Virus record (IMG/VR): IMGVR_UViG_3300025645_000410
Location: 1 to 25,526 of that record
DNA length: 25,526 nt
Source of the DNA: a virus
Strand: one strand, 5' to 3'
Shown piece after piece: positions 7,361 through 13,369 of the stretch; position 1 is the stretch's first letter; every line of letters starts with the position of its first letter. The notes beneath the pieces are model-generated. The model was not told where the DNA came from. It did not search any database and worked only from the letters and a program-made list of their open reading frames with translations. A program made the position numbers and the translations under genes.

Positions 7361-8366
7361 ATTTTAATAGCCATTCATTGTTGATTACTTTAAATGATTC
7401 ACCCGTATTGCTGAGTGATTTGAATACAAGACCTTCTCGATGAGTTCCATTAAGCTCACTTTCTCCTTGTGCTTGGTAGAGGGTTTCGCTCATTTCTTGC
7501 TTAATTCCAGCTGTTTCCCAGATAACTGGTACGTGTTTTAACCCGAGTTCTTCACATAAAACCTTTCTATCATGCGGGAGTAGGTATTCTTGTGTTTGGA
7601 TATCAAAGATGTCATACACAAAGAACTGAGGTTTGGTCAGGTTGTATTGATTACCTTGGATACCCGGCCCACACAGCTCACCTTGGATAGCGAAGTCCCA
7701 CGATTCATCCTTATTAAACATTTCCATGTGGATGTTTTCTCTGATTGCTACATCCCAGAATGTGTTTCCTTCAGTTTGCTTTAGGTCTATATTACGACTG
7801 CATACACCGAACGTACCTTGGTGCTGGTATACTGTCATCGAACTACCATCAAGCTTTTCAGTGACCTCCCATTGTGTACCTTCTTCTTGCCATTGTGCGT
7901 ATTTAGCTTTGAGATTTTGAATACGTTCTTGGTCTGTCTTTTTGATGTATGGTGGGAAGTTACCTTTAGCCATACCTGCTAGACATGTTGGGATGGGTTT
8001 TTCATAGAGTTGGATGCCAAGGTATTCAGTGAGGTCGGTATCTACATCAGGTGGTGGGCAGTCATCATCTGCAACTAGGTCTAGGAGTAAACCTTGAGAG
8101 AAGAAACCTCTAAGCTTCTTTGTTCGTAGTCGTTCACCTACCACACCATTGAATGTTTTCTCTTTACCCTTAGCTAGGAATGGTGCTACTTTGAGTGGAA
8201 CCCATGAGTCGATTTCAATGTAGATAGCTAGATTGCCTACTTCGAATTGACCCTTTTTAACTACCACATCCCAACCACCAACACGGGCTAGTTCTACGTA
8301 GTCTGCATCAGGGATTGGAACGATTTGGTCGATCATTCTTATGGTTGCTAGTTTACGTTCAGTCAT
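7353..8366 (-). CDS. RNA ligase, Rnl5/DRB0094-like
   Basis: A 337-aa ligase. An N-terminal module (residues 1-125, with ARVGGWDVVVKKGQFEVGN and RTKKLRGFFSQGLLL) is the OB-like domain that distinguishes the Deinococcus DRB0094 (Rnl5) group. The nucleotidyltransferase core follows: motif I EKLDGSS (K171), CSRN (Ia), IQGELCGPGIQGN (E230, III), EGLVFK (E311, IV) and SFKVIN/LLKY (V). Such enzymes seal 3'-OH/5'-PO4 nicks in RNA or RNA-DNA hybrids and may repair tRNA or mRNA cut by host defences. No polynucleotide kinase gene is seen nearby. The start overlaps the upstream stop by 8 nt. Confidence 0.9.
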   Translation of the reverse strand: MTERKLATIRMIDQIVPIPDADYVELARVGGWDVVVKKGQFEVGNLAIYIEIDSWVPLKVAPFLAKGKEKTFNGVVGERLRTKKLRGFFSQGLLLDLVADDDCPPPDVDTDLTEYLGIQLYEKPIPTCLAGMAKGNFPPYIKKTDQERIQNLKAKYAQWQEEGTQWEVTEKLDGSSMTVYQHQGTFGVCSRNIDLKQTEGNTFWDVAIRENIHMEMFNKDESWDFAIQGELCGPGIQGNQYNLTKPQFFVYDIFDIQTQEYLLPHDRKVLCEELGLKHVPVIWETAGIKQEMSETLYQAQGESELNGTHREGLVFKSLSNTGESFKVINNEWLLKYD

Positions 8367-8532
8367 TTGCTAGTTCCTTCATTTTCTCAAGACAACTATT
8401 TACACGTTCATGCAGCATTACTCTACAGCATGAGATGCTGATTGGGTGGAATATACGACCACTATCGCTTTCTTCTTCCATATCAAGGTATGCAAAGAAT
8501 TCTTTCACAGCTTCTTTAAGTTGATCACTCAT
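8359..8532 (-). CDS. Conserved small phage protein (57 aa) upstream of RNA ligase
   Basis: An ATG at 8532 opens MSDQLKEAVKEFFAYLDMEE, then SDSGRIFHPISISCCRVM. I recognise the SDSGR-FHP-I-CCR pattern from small proteins common in phage genomes, with no known function. The paired Cys may bind metal. It overlaps its upstream neighbour by 8 nt (ATGAGTGA) and RNA ligase by 8 nt (ATGACTGA). Confidence 0.8.
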   Translation of the reverse strand: MSDQLKEAVKEFFAYLDMEEESDSGRIFHPISISCCRVMLHERVNSCLEKMKELAND

Positions 8533-8758
8533 CAGAGTTCTCCTTTAGGATTTCAGCTTCAATTGCACGGATTGTGGAGTCAGATAGTATCTCATAGACG
8601 TCTGCTCCATTTATTTTCGCTTCATATAGATCGACATACGCGGGATATCCTGATGTTACTTGTATATTATCTACGAATTCTGGTTCCTCTTTTTCCTCAA
8701 GTTCATACCAGCATTCTATCTGGACGTCATTTGTGGTGTAGTAGGTGTATTTGTTCAT
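8525..8758 (-). CDS. Hypothetical protein (77 aa), acidic
   Basis: Starts MNKYTYYTTNDVQIECWYEL, strongly acidic, with ADVYEILSDSTIRAIEAEIL near the end. It resembles small phage proteins of unknown function. The start overlaps the previous stop by 4 nt and the stop overlaps the next start by 8 nt. Confidence 0.75.
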   Translation of the reverse strand: MNKYTYYTTNDVQIECWYELEEKEEPEFVDNIQVTSGYPAYVDLYEAKINGADVYEILSDSTIRAIEAEILKENSDE

Positions 8759-8892
8759 GATAGTACCTGCATTAGCATGTTAAAGGATTGGATGAACATC
8801 ATTTGTCGTTGTGGATCAAGGTCTTTCCATGGTGGCATTGGATTAGACCACTTTTTGCAAATAGCATTGTAGTATTTTTCGATATCAGTCAT
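8755..8892 (-). CDS. Small hypothetical protein (45 aa)
   Basis: An ATG at 8892 opens MTDIEKYYNAICKKWSNPMP, then PWKDLDPQRQMMFIQSFNML. This is a compact helical peptide with the look of an Asp/Pro-rich small phage protein. Both ends overlap neighbours by 4 nt (ATGA upstream, TCATGA downstream), exactly as in the rest of the operon. This is the main argument that it is translated. Confidence 0.7.
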   Translation of the reverse strand: MTDIEKYYNAICKKWSNPMPPWKDLDPQRQMMFIQSFNMLMQVLS

Positions 8893-9104
8893 TCTTCAGT
8901 ACCATCCCTTGCGTAATCCATGTTGTAGCCTTCTGACTCAAGCTGTTCGATAATCTTCATCGGGATCTCGAAGCAGCCATCATAGTCGTATAGTTCCTTG
9001 TTGTTGAACCACATACCACCGCAGTCATCTTCACCTGTTTTATCATTTTTGAAGTACAAGTATTCACTTGCTATTGTATCACGGTAGATGGTATACTTAG
9101 CCAT
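8889..9104 (-). CDS. Hypothetical protein (71 aa), acidic
   Basis: Starts MAKYTIYRDTIASEYLYFKN and contains DDCGGMWFNNKELYDYDGCF. Aromatic- and Asp-rich, with no membrane segment. The start overlaps the upstream stop by one base (TAATG) and the stop overlaps the next ATG by 4 nt. No family recognised. Confidence 0.72.
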   Translation of the reverse strand: MAKYTIYRDTIASEYLYFKNDKTGEDDCGGMWFNNKELYDYDGCFEIPMKIIEQLESEGYNMDYARDGTEE

Positions 9105-9343
9105 TACATTCCTTTGATTTCTTTGAGTGCTGCACGAACTACTTGGAGTTTACGTGTGGTTTCTTTAGCTGTTTGCTTCTCTATGTTTAGGATGTTGAAA
9201 TAGAAGGCACCTGCTGATGTTGTTTTATCTGCTTTATCCCAGTATTCTGATACAAGTGCTCTGTCTAGTTTTTGACATTCAATCAGGTTTTTTAGATCTT
9301 TACGCAGGAGTTTTAATGTGAGTGCTTTAACTTTAGGATTCAT
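9104..9343 (-). CDS. Hypothetical helical protein (79 aa)
   Basis: Begins MNPKVKALTLKLLRKDLKNL, strongly basic and almost entirely helical in prediction by eye, with a second helix rich in Lys/Arg (KQTAKETTRKLQVVRAALKE). Nucleic-acid or protein binding is possible but unsupported. The start overlaps the upstream stop as ATGA. Confidence 0.72.
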   Translation of the reverse strand: MNPKVKALTLKLLRKDLKNLIECQKLDRALVSEYWDKADKTTSAGAFYFNILNIEKQTAKETTRKLQVVRAALKEIKGM

Positions 9344-9543
9344 TCTATGCTTTCAAAAGGAGTGTATGCTGTGAACCAACGGGAACCGATGACGTAACCA
9401 ATGTGTACTGCTCTATTATTTTTACCATCACGGTACATTTTTGAGATACGCCCACCACCTGCTTGTTGTTGCAATTGACGAAGGTTACGGGCGAGGACGA
9501 CTGATCCGTAGTTGTCAAGGAATAGGGTTAGCTTACCGTTCAT
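9340..9543 (-). CDS. Hypothetical protein (67 aa), basic
   Basis: Contains LARNLRQLQQQAGGGRISKM and AVHIGYVIGSRWFTAYTPFE. The GSRWFTAY-type C-terminus is familiar from small phage genes of unknown role. A basic N-terminal half could bind nucleic acid. It overlaps both neighbours by 4 nt. Confidence 0.72.
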   Translation of the reverse strand: MNGKLTLFLDNYGSVVLARNLRQLQQQAGGGRISKMYRDGKNNRAVHIGYVIGSRWFTAYTPFESIE

Positions 9544-9743
9544 ATTGTTTTCCTGTAGAGTGTATTCAGGGTCTCGAAGTCACCGTTATCATGCTTGTGT
9601 AGGATGAGTGATGTTCTCACTACTCGCGAGCCTAGTATTGGGTGGTCTAGCGCGTAGATACTTGCTACAGGCCATTCAGGATTTCCGTCATGGTCATAAA
9701 AGAATGCATTACCTTCATATTCAACAATTGGTTTGATTTTCAT
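9540..9743 (-). CDS. Hypothetical protein (67 aa)
   Basis: Starts MKIKPIVEYEGNAFFYDHDG and looks beta-rich; it ends DFETLNTLYRKTI. There is no motif that I can assign. The ATG lies one base after the upstream stop, and the stop overlaps the next start by 4 nt. Confidence 0.72.
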   Translation of the reverse strand: MKIKPIVEYEGNAFFYDHDGNPEWPVASIYALDHPILGSRVVRTSLILHKHDNGDFETLNTLYRKTI

Positions 9744-9744
9744 G

Positions 9745-10065
9745 TTATTTAGCTAAGTATAGGGCAATACGGGTTGACAGTGTTAACGCTTTACGGTAGT
9801 AGGTTTCTTCTTCATTTGACTTTTCGACAATTCCTAAGGCTGACATTAAAGCATGTGCTTGCTGTAGTTCTTCTTCTGCTTTTGTTTTACCGTCTTGGGC
9901 GTATTTGAGTGACAGTTCGGTATCTTTGATTTTCTTTTCTAGTTCGGTAATCTTTGTAGCTTGTGTTTTACGGAGGTTATACAGATCAACTACTTGCTCA
10001 CTGCTTAGTTCCATTTGAACTGTTTCATATTCTGTACCGGAGACTACGATTGTGATTGAACTCAT
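9745..10065 (-). CDS. Coiled-coil hypothetical protein (106 aa)
   Basis: An N-terminal beta hairpin (SSITIVVSGTEYETVQMEL) is followed by a long coiled coil over about residues 30-75 (KITELEKKIKDTELSLKYAQ), then a short helix. It probably oligomerises; its role is unknown. The ATG at 10065 has AAAGG about 9-10 nt upstream. It is the first gene after the leftward terminator at 10093-10136, so it may rely on readthrough. Confidence 0.75.
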   Translation of the reverse strand: MSSITIVVSGTEYETVQMELSSEQVVDLYNLRKTQATKITELEKKIKDTELSLKYAQDGKTKAEEELQQAHALMSALGIVEKSNEEETYYRKALTLSTRIALYLAK

Positions 10066-10092
10066 TATGATTACCTTTTGTCGTTTATGGAA

Positions 10093-10136
10093 TAAAACAA
10101 CCCCATCAAAGAGTCTTTCGACACCTTGTGGGGTTT
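10093..10136 (-). terminator. Rho-independent-type terminator after the SSB gene (leftward)
   Basis: On the minus strand, AACCCCA (10135-10129) pairs with TGGGGTT (10105-10099). A loop of about 23 nt contains a second small stem (AAAG/CTTT), and GTTTTATT follows. It lies 11 nt past the SSB stop and before the next gene of the operon. This suggests attenuation that makes SSB the most abundant product. Confidence 0.7.
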
Positions 10137-10146
10137 GATTTGCTAT

Positions 10147-10674
10147 TTAGAACTGGTCATCAGCTTTAGGTTCGTTTGAAGCTGGAGCTGAACCATCTTC
10201 CATGTCGAAGTCCATACCAACAGCTTTCTTTTCATATTTTACCAAGTTAACAATCTGGATAGCGCTCAGTGTAGTACTGATACCTGATTTAGTTACCTTC
10301 TGTGTCTTTGGATTTTTGATTTCATATGGCTTTTGGAATACCATAACATTACCTACTGAACCATTACCAACAATCTTTGGGTCAAGTGCAAGTTTGTTGT
10401 TATCAACACAACGTACTTTAGCTGCTTCAGTACCATCCTGTTTGAATGCATTCTTGCTCAGATTGATACCAACCATACCCTCACCCATGTCACGCACTTT
10501 ACGGTAGATCGAGAGTTCTGCCTCACGAGCAGCCGGAACAAGAACTTGGATGTCATAAATCATTTTGTCACCGGAGTAGTTATCAACTGGTGTATCAATT
10601 TTGACCCATTTGAATGTGACGTTCTTGATGATAGCGTTTGTCATTTCGGTGGTGGATTGTGTAGCTGTAGTCAT
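10147..10674 (-). CDS. Single-stranded DNA-binding protein (T7 gp2.5-like role)
   Basis: A 175-aa protein with a beta-rich core (residues 15-145, e.g. NVTFKWVKIDTPVDNYSGDK, GNVMVFQKPYEI) and an acidic tail ending KADDQF. An acidic C-terminus with a final aromatic residue is the hallmark of phage and bacterial SSBs; in T7 it contacts polymerase and helicase/primase. GSVGNVMVFQKPYEIKNPKT, followed by ISTTLSAIQI, fits phage ssDNA-binding proteins of the gp2.5/DUF2815 type, but I cannot separate the subfamilies by eye. It is the first gene of the leftward replication operon, and a terminator follows directly. Confidence 0.8.
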   Translation of the reverse strand: MTTATQSTTEMTNAIIKNVTFKWVKIDTPVDNYSGDKMIYDIQVLVPAAREAELSIYRKVRDMGEGMVGINLSKNAFKQDGTEAAKVRCVDNNKLALDPKIVGNGSVGNVMVFQKPYEIKNPKTQKVTKSGISTTLSAIQIVNLVKYEKKAVGMDFDMEDGSAPASNEPKADDQF

Positions 10675-10697
10675 TTTATTTACCTTAAGTTTAGTTT

Positions 10698-10714
10698 GAG
10701 ATCAATGAGATCTC
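10698..10714. other. Palindromic hairpin GAGATC/GATCTC in the divergent SSB-terS gap
   Basis: GAGATC, a 5-nt spacer AATGA, then GATCTC, between the SSB start and the rightward promoter. As an inverted repeat it could be an operator or a 5' leader hairpin of the leftward SSB transcript. Its role is unknown. Confidence 0.4.
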
Positions 10715-10741
10715 TTTGGGTGGTACTTTCTAGTGTCATAC

Positions 10742-10761
10742 TAGTCGGTACCTATTAGAGA
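10742..10761 (+). promoter_or_regulatory. T7-like phage promoter, rightward (copy a), for terS
   Basis: TAGTCGGTACCTATTAGAGA, sharing the 13-nt core with seven other sites. By analogy with T7, initiation would fall in TAGAGA. The transcript would begin with a 6-bp hairpin, ACCATC/GATGGT around a CTTC loop at 10761-10776, similar in position to the structured 5' leaders of T7 late mRNAs. The small-terminase-like start follows 35 nt downstream of the element. Confidence 0.78.
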
Positions 10762-10795
10762 CCATCCTTCGATGGTTATTTGAGAGAGATATTTT

Positions 10796-11272
10796 ATGTC
10801 ATATGATAATGGTGATGGTGCTAATGCCTCCCGTGATAAGAAACGCGATGAGATGCTTGCTGCTACTGGTGGTGTCCGTAAAGGATGTCACCCTAATACA
10901 CTAGCTAACCTCAAGAAGATTACTTCTGAGACTGCTAGGATGAATCAAGCTAAAGGTCAACAATCTAAACTGCTGAATAAGACTATTCAAGAGGAGTTTA
11001 AACTGAATGCTAAAGCTTTTCAGAACATCATGGCTGACCTACCTAGGTTGTCTTCTTTGGATGTACTTAGAATGGCTGTTCACACTGCTATTGCTAAGGA
11101 TAATTGGGAAGATGCTGCTAGGTATGCTGGCTTGCTTGCTGAGTTTGAAGCACCTAAATTACAGAGAATTGAATCATCAGTTACAACTAGAGCATCAGAA
11201 ATGTCTGACGATGAGTTGCGCTTGATGATTGCTTCTGAAGGGCTTACACCTTTATCTTTAGGTACCGACTAG
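10796..11272 (+). CDS. Putative terminase small subunit
   Basis: A 158-aa basic, helical protein. An N-terminal region with RKGCHPNTLANLKKITSETA is followed by helices, LRMAVHTAIAKDNWEDAARY and AGLLAEFEAPKLQRIESS, and by MSDDELRLMIASEGL near the end. The pattern of A--Y--PKL-R-E followed by MSDDEL is typical of small terminase subunits of P22/T7-like phages, but there is no diagnostic residue set. It is the only rightward gene between 1 and 16.7 kb, separated from terL by 6.5 kb of leftward genes. The last four codons and the TAG stop are the reverse complement of a leftward promoter core. A generic DNA-binding protein is the alternative. Confidence 0.6.
   Translation: MSYDNGDGANASRDKKRDEMLAATGGVRKGCHPNTLANLKKITSETARMNQAKGQQSKLLNKTIQEEFKLNAKAFQNIMADLPRLSSLDVLRMAVHTAIAKDNWEDAARYAGLLAEFEAPKLQRIESSVTTRASEMSDDELRLMIASEGLTPLSLGTD
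11252..11271 (-). promoter_or_regulatory. T7-like phage promoter, leftward (copy h), inside the end of terS
   Basis: On the minus strand this reads TAGTCGGTACCTAAAGATAA. A degenerate half copy, CAGTCGGTAACTAG, lies directly upstream of it. It would transcribe leftward, antisense across the whole small-terminase gene, and then into SSB and the replication operon, for which no other promoter of this type exists. The initiating region (AAAGATAA) departs from the others, so its strength is uncertain. Confidence 0.6.
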
Positions 11273-11499
11273 TTACCGACTGAATCTGGACGGTCTGAGA
11301 GCGGGTCGTATTCTTTTGCTGGTGTCTCGAAGATCTGCTTCAGGACATCTACAATCGTGATACCACCTCGCAGCATACTGTATGGTGGTGCTTCGATGAT
11401 TGTGGCGATGAACAGCTCTGAGGTGTAATCTTCACCAGACTCAACAAGGAGTTGGTAACCGTTAGAGCATTTGGTGATTGTTACTGATTGGTTGTTCAT
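11269..11499 (-). CDS. Hypothetical protein (76 aa)
   Basis: Starts MNNQSVTITKCSNGYQLLVE and ends AKEYDPLSDRPDSVGN; a beta-rich N-terminal half is followed by GGITIVDVLKQIFETP. The frame is open to an ATG at 11514, but the ATG at 11499 sits just after the stop of the preceding gene (TAACATG). The stop codon region overlaps the end of terS on the other strand by 4 nt. No family recognised. Confidence 0.65.
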   Translation of the reverse strand: MNNQSVTITKCSNGYQLLVESGEDYTSELFIATIIEAPPYSMLRGGITIVDVLKQIFETPAKEYDPLSDRPDSVGN

Positions 11500-11500
11500 G

Positions 11501-11680
11501 TTATAGTGATCCATCGATGATTAATGAGAAACGAGCTGTGATTGGCTTACCTAGCTCGTGGAAGGTGAGGTTTTCTATTTTTGTATCGGAGTCACCAAAG
11601 GTGCTTATGTATAGTTCATAAGCTAATTCTATGGTCTCATCCATTACTATCTCACCACATGAGTCTATGCAGATGTACAT
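11501..11680 (-). CDS. Hypothetical protein (59 aa)
   Basis: An ATG at 11680, with AGGAA 6 nt upstream, opens MYIC IDSCGEIVMDETIEL and ends TARFSLIIDGSL. The size and spacing (1 nt to the next ATG, 1 nt after the preceding stop) fit the packed gene arrangement around it. No motif assigned. Confidence 0.65.
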   Translation of the reverse strand: MYICIDSCGEIVMDETIELAYELYISTFGDSDTKIENLTFHELGKPITARFSLIIDGSL

Positions 11681-11681
11681 T

Positions 11682-12032
11682 TTATTTCCTATTGTAGATT
11701 GTGCGACCTAGATCATTTAGAGTACCTATGATGGTTGCTCTATGGCGTGGGAATATGCATTGGGTTTCTCCTTTCTTTACATATTGTTTGGGAATATCAA
11801 GAACCACTATTCTAGCTTCCTTGCTGTTGATGATGTGTTTGAGCTTACTTTTATACCACCAACGGTAGAATTGAGCTTTACTTGTAGCACCACATACTTG
11901 GCTTGGGTGCATGTAACCTAGCCCGTCATTTTCTGGGCATGGTAACTCAATCCAATGGCGGGAGAGTTTCCATAGGTCGCCTGTTCTACCTTCTTTAGGG
12001 TTTGTGCGGGATTCAACTCTGTAGACTTGCAT
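11682..12032 (-). CDS. Hypothetical protein (116 aa)
   Basis: Begins MQVYRVESRTNPKEGRTGDL, with HWIELPCPENDGLGYMHPSQ and VCGATSKAQFYRWWYKS, then a basic C-terminus. His and Cys residues are scattered but form no clear zinc motif. The start lies 115 nt inside the preceding frame, an exceptionally long overlap, with AGAAGAA upstream as a weak SD. No family recognised. Confidence 0.65.
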   Translation of the reverse strand: MQVYRVESRTNPKEGRTGDLWKLSRHWIELPCPENDGLGYMHPSQVCGATSKAQFYRWWYKSKLKHIINSKEARIVVLDIPKQYVKKGETQCIFPRHRATIIGTLNDLGRTIYNRK

Positions 12033-12133
12033 AGGAATTCTTCTATTTCAGATAGGATGTGACCGACTGGGTTGATGATTTGACCAGCCATTTTGAGGGG
12101 ATCTGTTTGGTGTTGTGGTGTGTATTGTGGCAT
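11918..12133 (-). CDS. Hypothetical protein (71 aa), heavily overlapping its neighbour
   Basis: The ATG at 12133 overlaps the upstream stop as TAATG, which supports translation. The first half, MPQYTPQHQTDPLKMAGQII and NPVGHILSEIEEFLCK, occupies otherwise empty DNA. The second half is read out of frame across 115 nt of the 116-aa gene. Either both are translated, or an indel has extended this frame into the neighbour. Confidence 0.45.
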   Translation of the reverse strand: MPQYTPQHQTDPLKMAGQIINPVGHILSEIEEFLCKSTELNPAQTLKKVEQATYGNSPAIGLSYHAQKMTG

Positions 12134-12600
12134 TATGTGTTTAGTTCCTTAAGTTTGGCTTCAAAGTCTTTAGCAAAGAATGAGGCTTGCAGCGTGTACG
12201 CTTTACCTAAAACCATGTGTATATCATCATCCGTCAACCCCACCCATTCGCGCTTTGGTGGTGATGTGTAGACGGGCTTTGCTTTAGGCTCGTTTGGGTA
12301 GGCAATAGCCAATACTGGCATACAACTCCAATCGTTCACAACTTTAAGCCAAGCCACAGGCTCCTGCTCGGACTTCATTAGGGCAATCGTCATGGCTTGA
12401 TCTGCTGCTATTCCTTCCCAATCTGTCTCCTGCTCTAGTTTCGACAAACCCATGACCGACATTGACGCGCTAGTTTCAGATTCGGTCAGACCATTGATAA
12501 GCACAGGCTCTGGTTGCGCTAGTCCACCGGGACGATACGTCATGTCTTCAGGTGTCCACTCCTGCTCTAATTGCGCTTGATGTTTGTGTGGTGTGTTCAT
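12133..12600 (-). CDS. Accessory hypothetical protein (155 aa), PVYTSPP type
   Basis: The C-terminal half has EPVAWLKVV, KPVYTSPPKREWVGLTDDDI and AKDFEAKLKELNT. This recurring EPVAW...PVY-PP...LTDDEI layout is common in phage accessory proteins, which I associate with phages of Betaproteobacteria. The N-terminal half is low-complexity and acidic. No function is known. The ATG at 12600 overlaps the upstream stop by 4 nt. The 34 nt around its start recur around 13167 with two mismatches, so the 5' end belongs to a duplicated segment. Confidence 0.7.
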   Translation of the reverse strand: MNTPHKHQAQLEQEWTPEDMTYRPGGLAQPEPVLINGLTESETSASMSVMGLSKLEQETDWEGIAADQAMTIALMKSEQEPVAWLKVVNDWSCMPVLAIAYPNEPKAKPVYTSPPKREWVGLTDDDIHMVLGKAYTLQASFFAKDFEAKLKELNT

Positions 12601-12614
12601 TCTGTTACTCCAAA
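12581..12614. repeat. 34-nt direct repeat, copy 1 (gene junction)
   Basis: Positions 12581-12614 match 13148-13181 with two mismatches in 34. On the minus strand each copy holds the end of a KFAELIIREC-type gene, an SD-like GGAGT, an ATG and the codons for M(N/K)TPHK. It marks one edge of a duplicated module. Confidence 0.8.
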
Positions 12615-12782
12615 GTGTTCCATAATTTCACCCATCGATGCGTATGCTTTATGTTTATAACCTATATCTAAACATTCTCGAATAATCAACTCGGCGAACT
12701 TTTGTATCTGACTGGCTTGCGCTTCGTAATAAGCGTGCAACCTTGCCTGTTCAGCAAGTTCCTGTATGCGGTTGGCTTTCAT
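12597..12782 (-). CDS. KFAELIIREC-type small phage protein (61 aa), copy 1
   Basis: Starts MKANRIQELAEQARLHAYYE and contains KFAELIIRECLDIG, ending GEIMEHFGVTE. This RIQELAEQA...FAELIIREC...HFGV type is a frequent stand-alone small phage protein. The frame is open far upstream (to 13097), but the ATG at 12782 overlaps the stop of a 31-codon ORF as ATGA. The upstream reading belongs to a frameshifted neighbour. A paralogue with the same core lies at 13172-13369. Confidence 0.7.
   Translation of the reverse strand: MKANRIQELAEQARLHAYYEAQASQIQKFAELIIRECLDIGYKHKAYASMGEIMEHFGVTE
12673..12701. repeat. 29-nt direct repeat, copy 1 (encodes FAELIIREC)
   Basis: Matches 13275-13303 with one mismatch. 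It encodes the conserved core of the two paralogous small proteins. With the 34-nt repeat it shows that a segment of this cluster was duplicated. Confidence 0.8.
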
Positions 12783-12874
12783 AACGGTGCGTCTTCGTAG
12801 TTGTTGGGATTGAACTTCGGCAGTGGTGCATTCGGCTGCTTCACGGGCAGCGTTAACGGGAAGGGCCAAGTCAT
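12779..12874 (-). CDS. Small Pro/Asn-rich ORF (31 aa)
   Basis: The ATG at 12874 overlaps the ancestral stop of the frameshifted gene as ATGA, and its own TGA overlaps the next ATG in the same way. The peptide runs MTWPFPLTLPVKQPNAPLPK and continues FNPNNYEDAPL. Coupling at both ends argues that it is a real gene hidden by the continuous neighbouring frame. Function unknown. Confidence 0.5.
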   Translation of the reverse strand: MTWPFPLTLPVKQPNAPLPKFNPNNYEDAPL

Positions 12875-13097
12875 TTTGCCCTCGCTTCCAGCATGGCGTT
12901 GGCCATCTTGTATGCCCGAGCAGCAGTGAAGGCAAAATATCTTCATGTAGGCTGTTGATCATGTCGGCCTGCATCGCTTTCGCTGCCAAGTAATTACGCA
13001 AGGTCATACCGTATTCGGACTCTTGGTTTAATTCGCCATCAGGAAAGCGCGTTTCATTTACTGGAAACGCTGGCCCGTTGTAGTTAACTGCATTCAT
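12871..13097 (-). pseudogene. Frameshifted GPAFP-type phage accessory gene
   Basis: From the ATG at 13097 (SD GGGAG upstream) the frame reads MNAVNYNGPAFPVNETRFPD and GMTLRNYLAAKAMQADMINS. This is a common phage protein type whose ending normally looks like A-KMADAML-AR. In the current frame the sequence continues as an unrelated LPSLLLGHTRWPTPCWKRG. In another frame, from about 12927, it reads YFAFTAARAYKMANAMLEAR and then AK-stop at 12871, which is the expected C-terminus. One base seems to be missing near 12925-12935 (GATATTTTG). The result is a disrupted gene, or a sequencing error, and the frame runs on to 12597 as a false 166-codon fusion. Confidence 0.7.
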
Positions 13098-13101
13098 ATC
13101 T

Positions 13102-13167
13102 TTACTCCCTCAAAAAAAAAACACGACTGCCGATGGGAACGGCGCACTGTTTGTGTGGTGTTTTCAT
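13102..13167 (-). CDS. Remnant or micro-ORF (21 aa) duplicating the MNTPHK start
   Basis: An ATG at 13167 with a good SD (GGAGT, 7 nt) opens MKTPHKQCAVPIGSRVFFLR. Its first six codons and leader copy those of the gene at 12600. The rest is unrelated and passes through a T10 tract. It is probably a truncated duplicate left by the same event that copied the upstream small gene. Confidence 0.3.
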   Translation of the reverse strand: MKTPHKQCAVPIGSRVFFLRE

Positions 13168-13171
13168 TTTG

Positions 13172-13369
13172 TTACTCCAAAATACTTAGTAAATCTCTTT
13201 GCATCAGGTCAATCATTTCAACCCAACTATCTGATTCCATGTTTGCTTTACTATACTTTTCTAACACGGTAACGCATTCTCGAATAATCAACTCAGCGAA
13301 CTTGTGCCTATCTAACCCACCCTTGCTATCAGTTGCTTGTAAAGCCAGTACATCAATTTGGTTATTCAT
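13172..13369 (-). CDS. KFAELIIREC-type small phage protein (65 aa), copy 2
   Basis: Starts MNNQIDVLALQATDSKGGLD and continues RHKFAELIIRECVTVLEKYS. It shares the core with the protein at 12597-12782. The frame is open further upstream, but the ATG at 13369 overlaps the stop of a small membrane-protein ORF as ATGA and has GGGAA before it. The longer reading would be an out-of-frame translation of that gene. Confidence 0.68.
   Translation of the reverse strand: MNNQIDVLALQATDSKGGLDRHKFAELIIRECVTVLEKYSKANMESDSWVEMIDLMQRDLLSILE

Noticed and set aside
13100-13150. Poly-T tract (10 T on the minus strand) after a small GCCG/CGGC stem, as a terminator
   Set aside because: The stem is only 4 bp and 7 nt away from the T tract, and an SD and gene follow immediately. 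The tract may simply be a homopolymer in a decayed duplicate.
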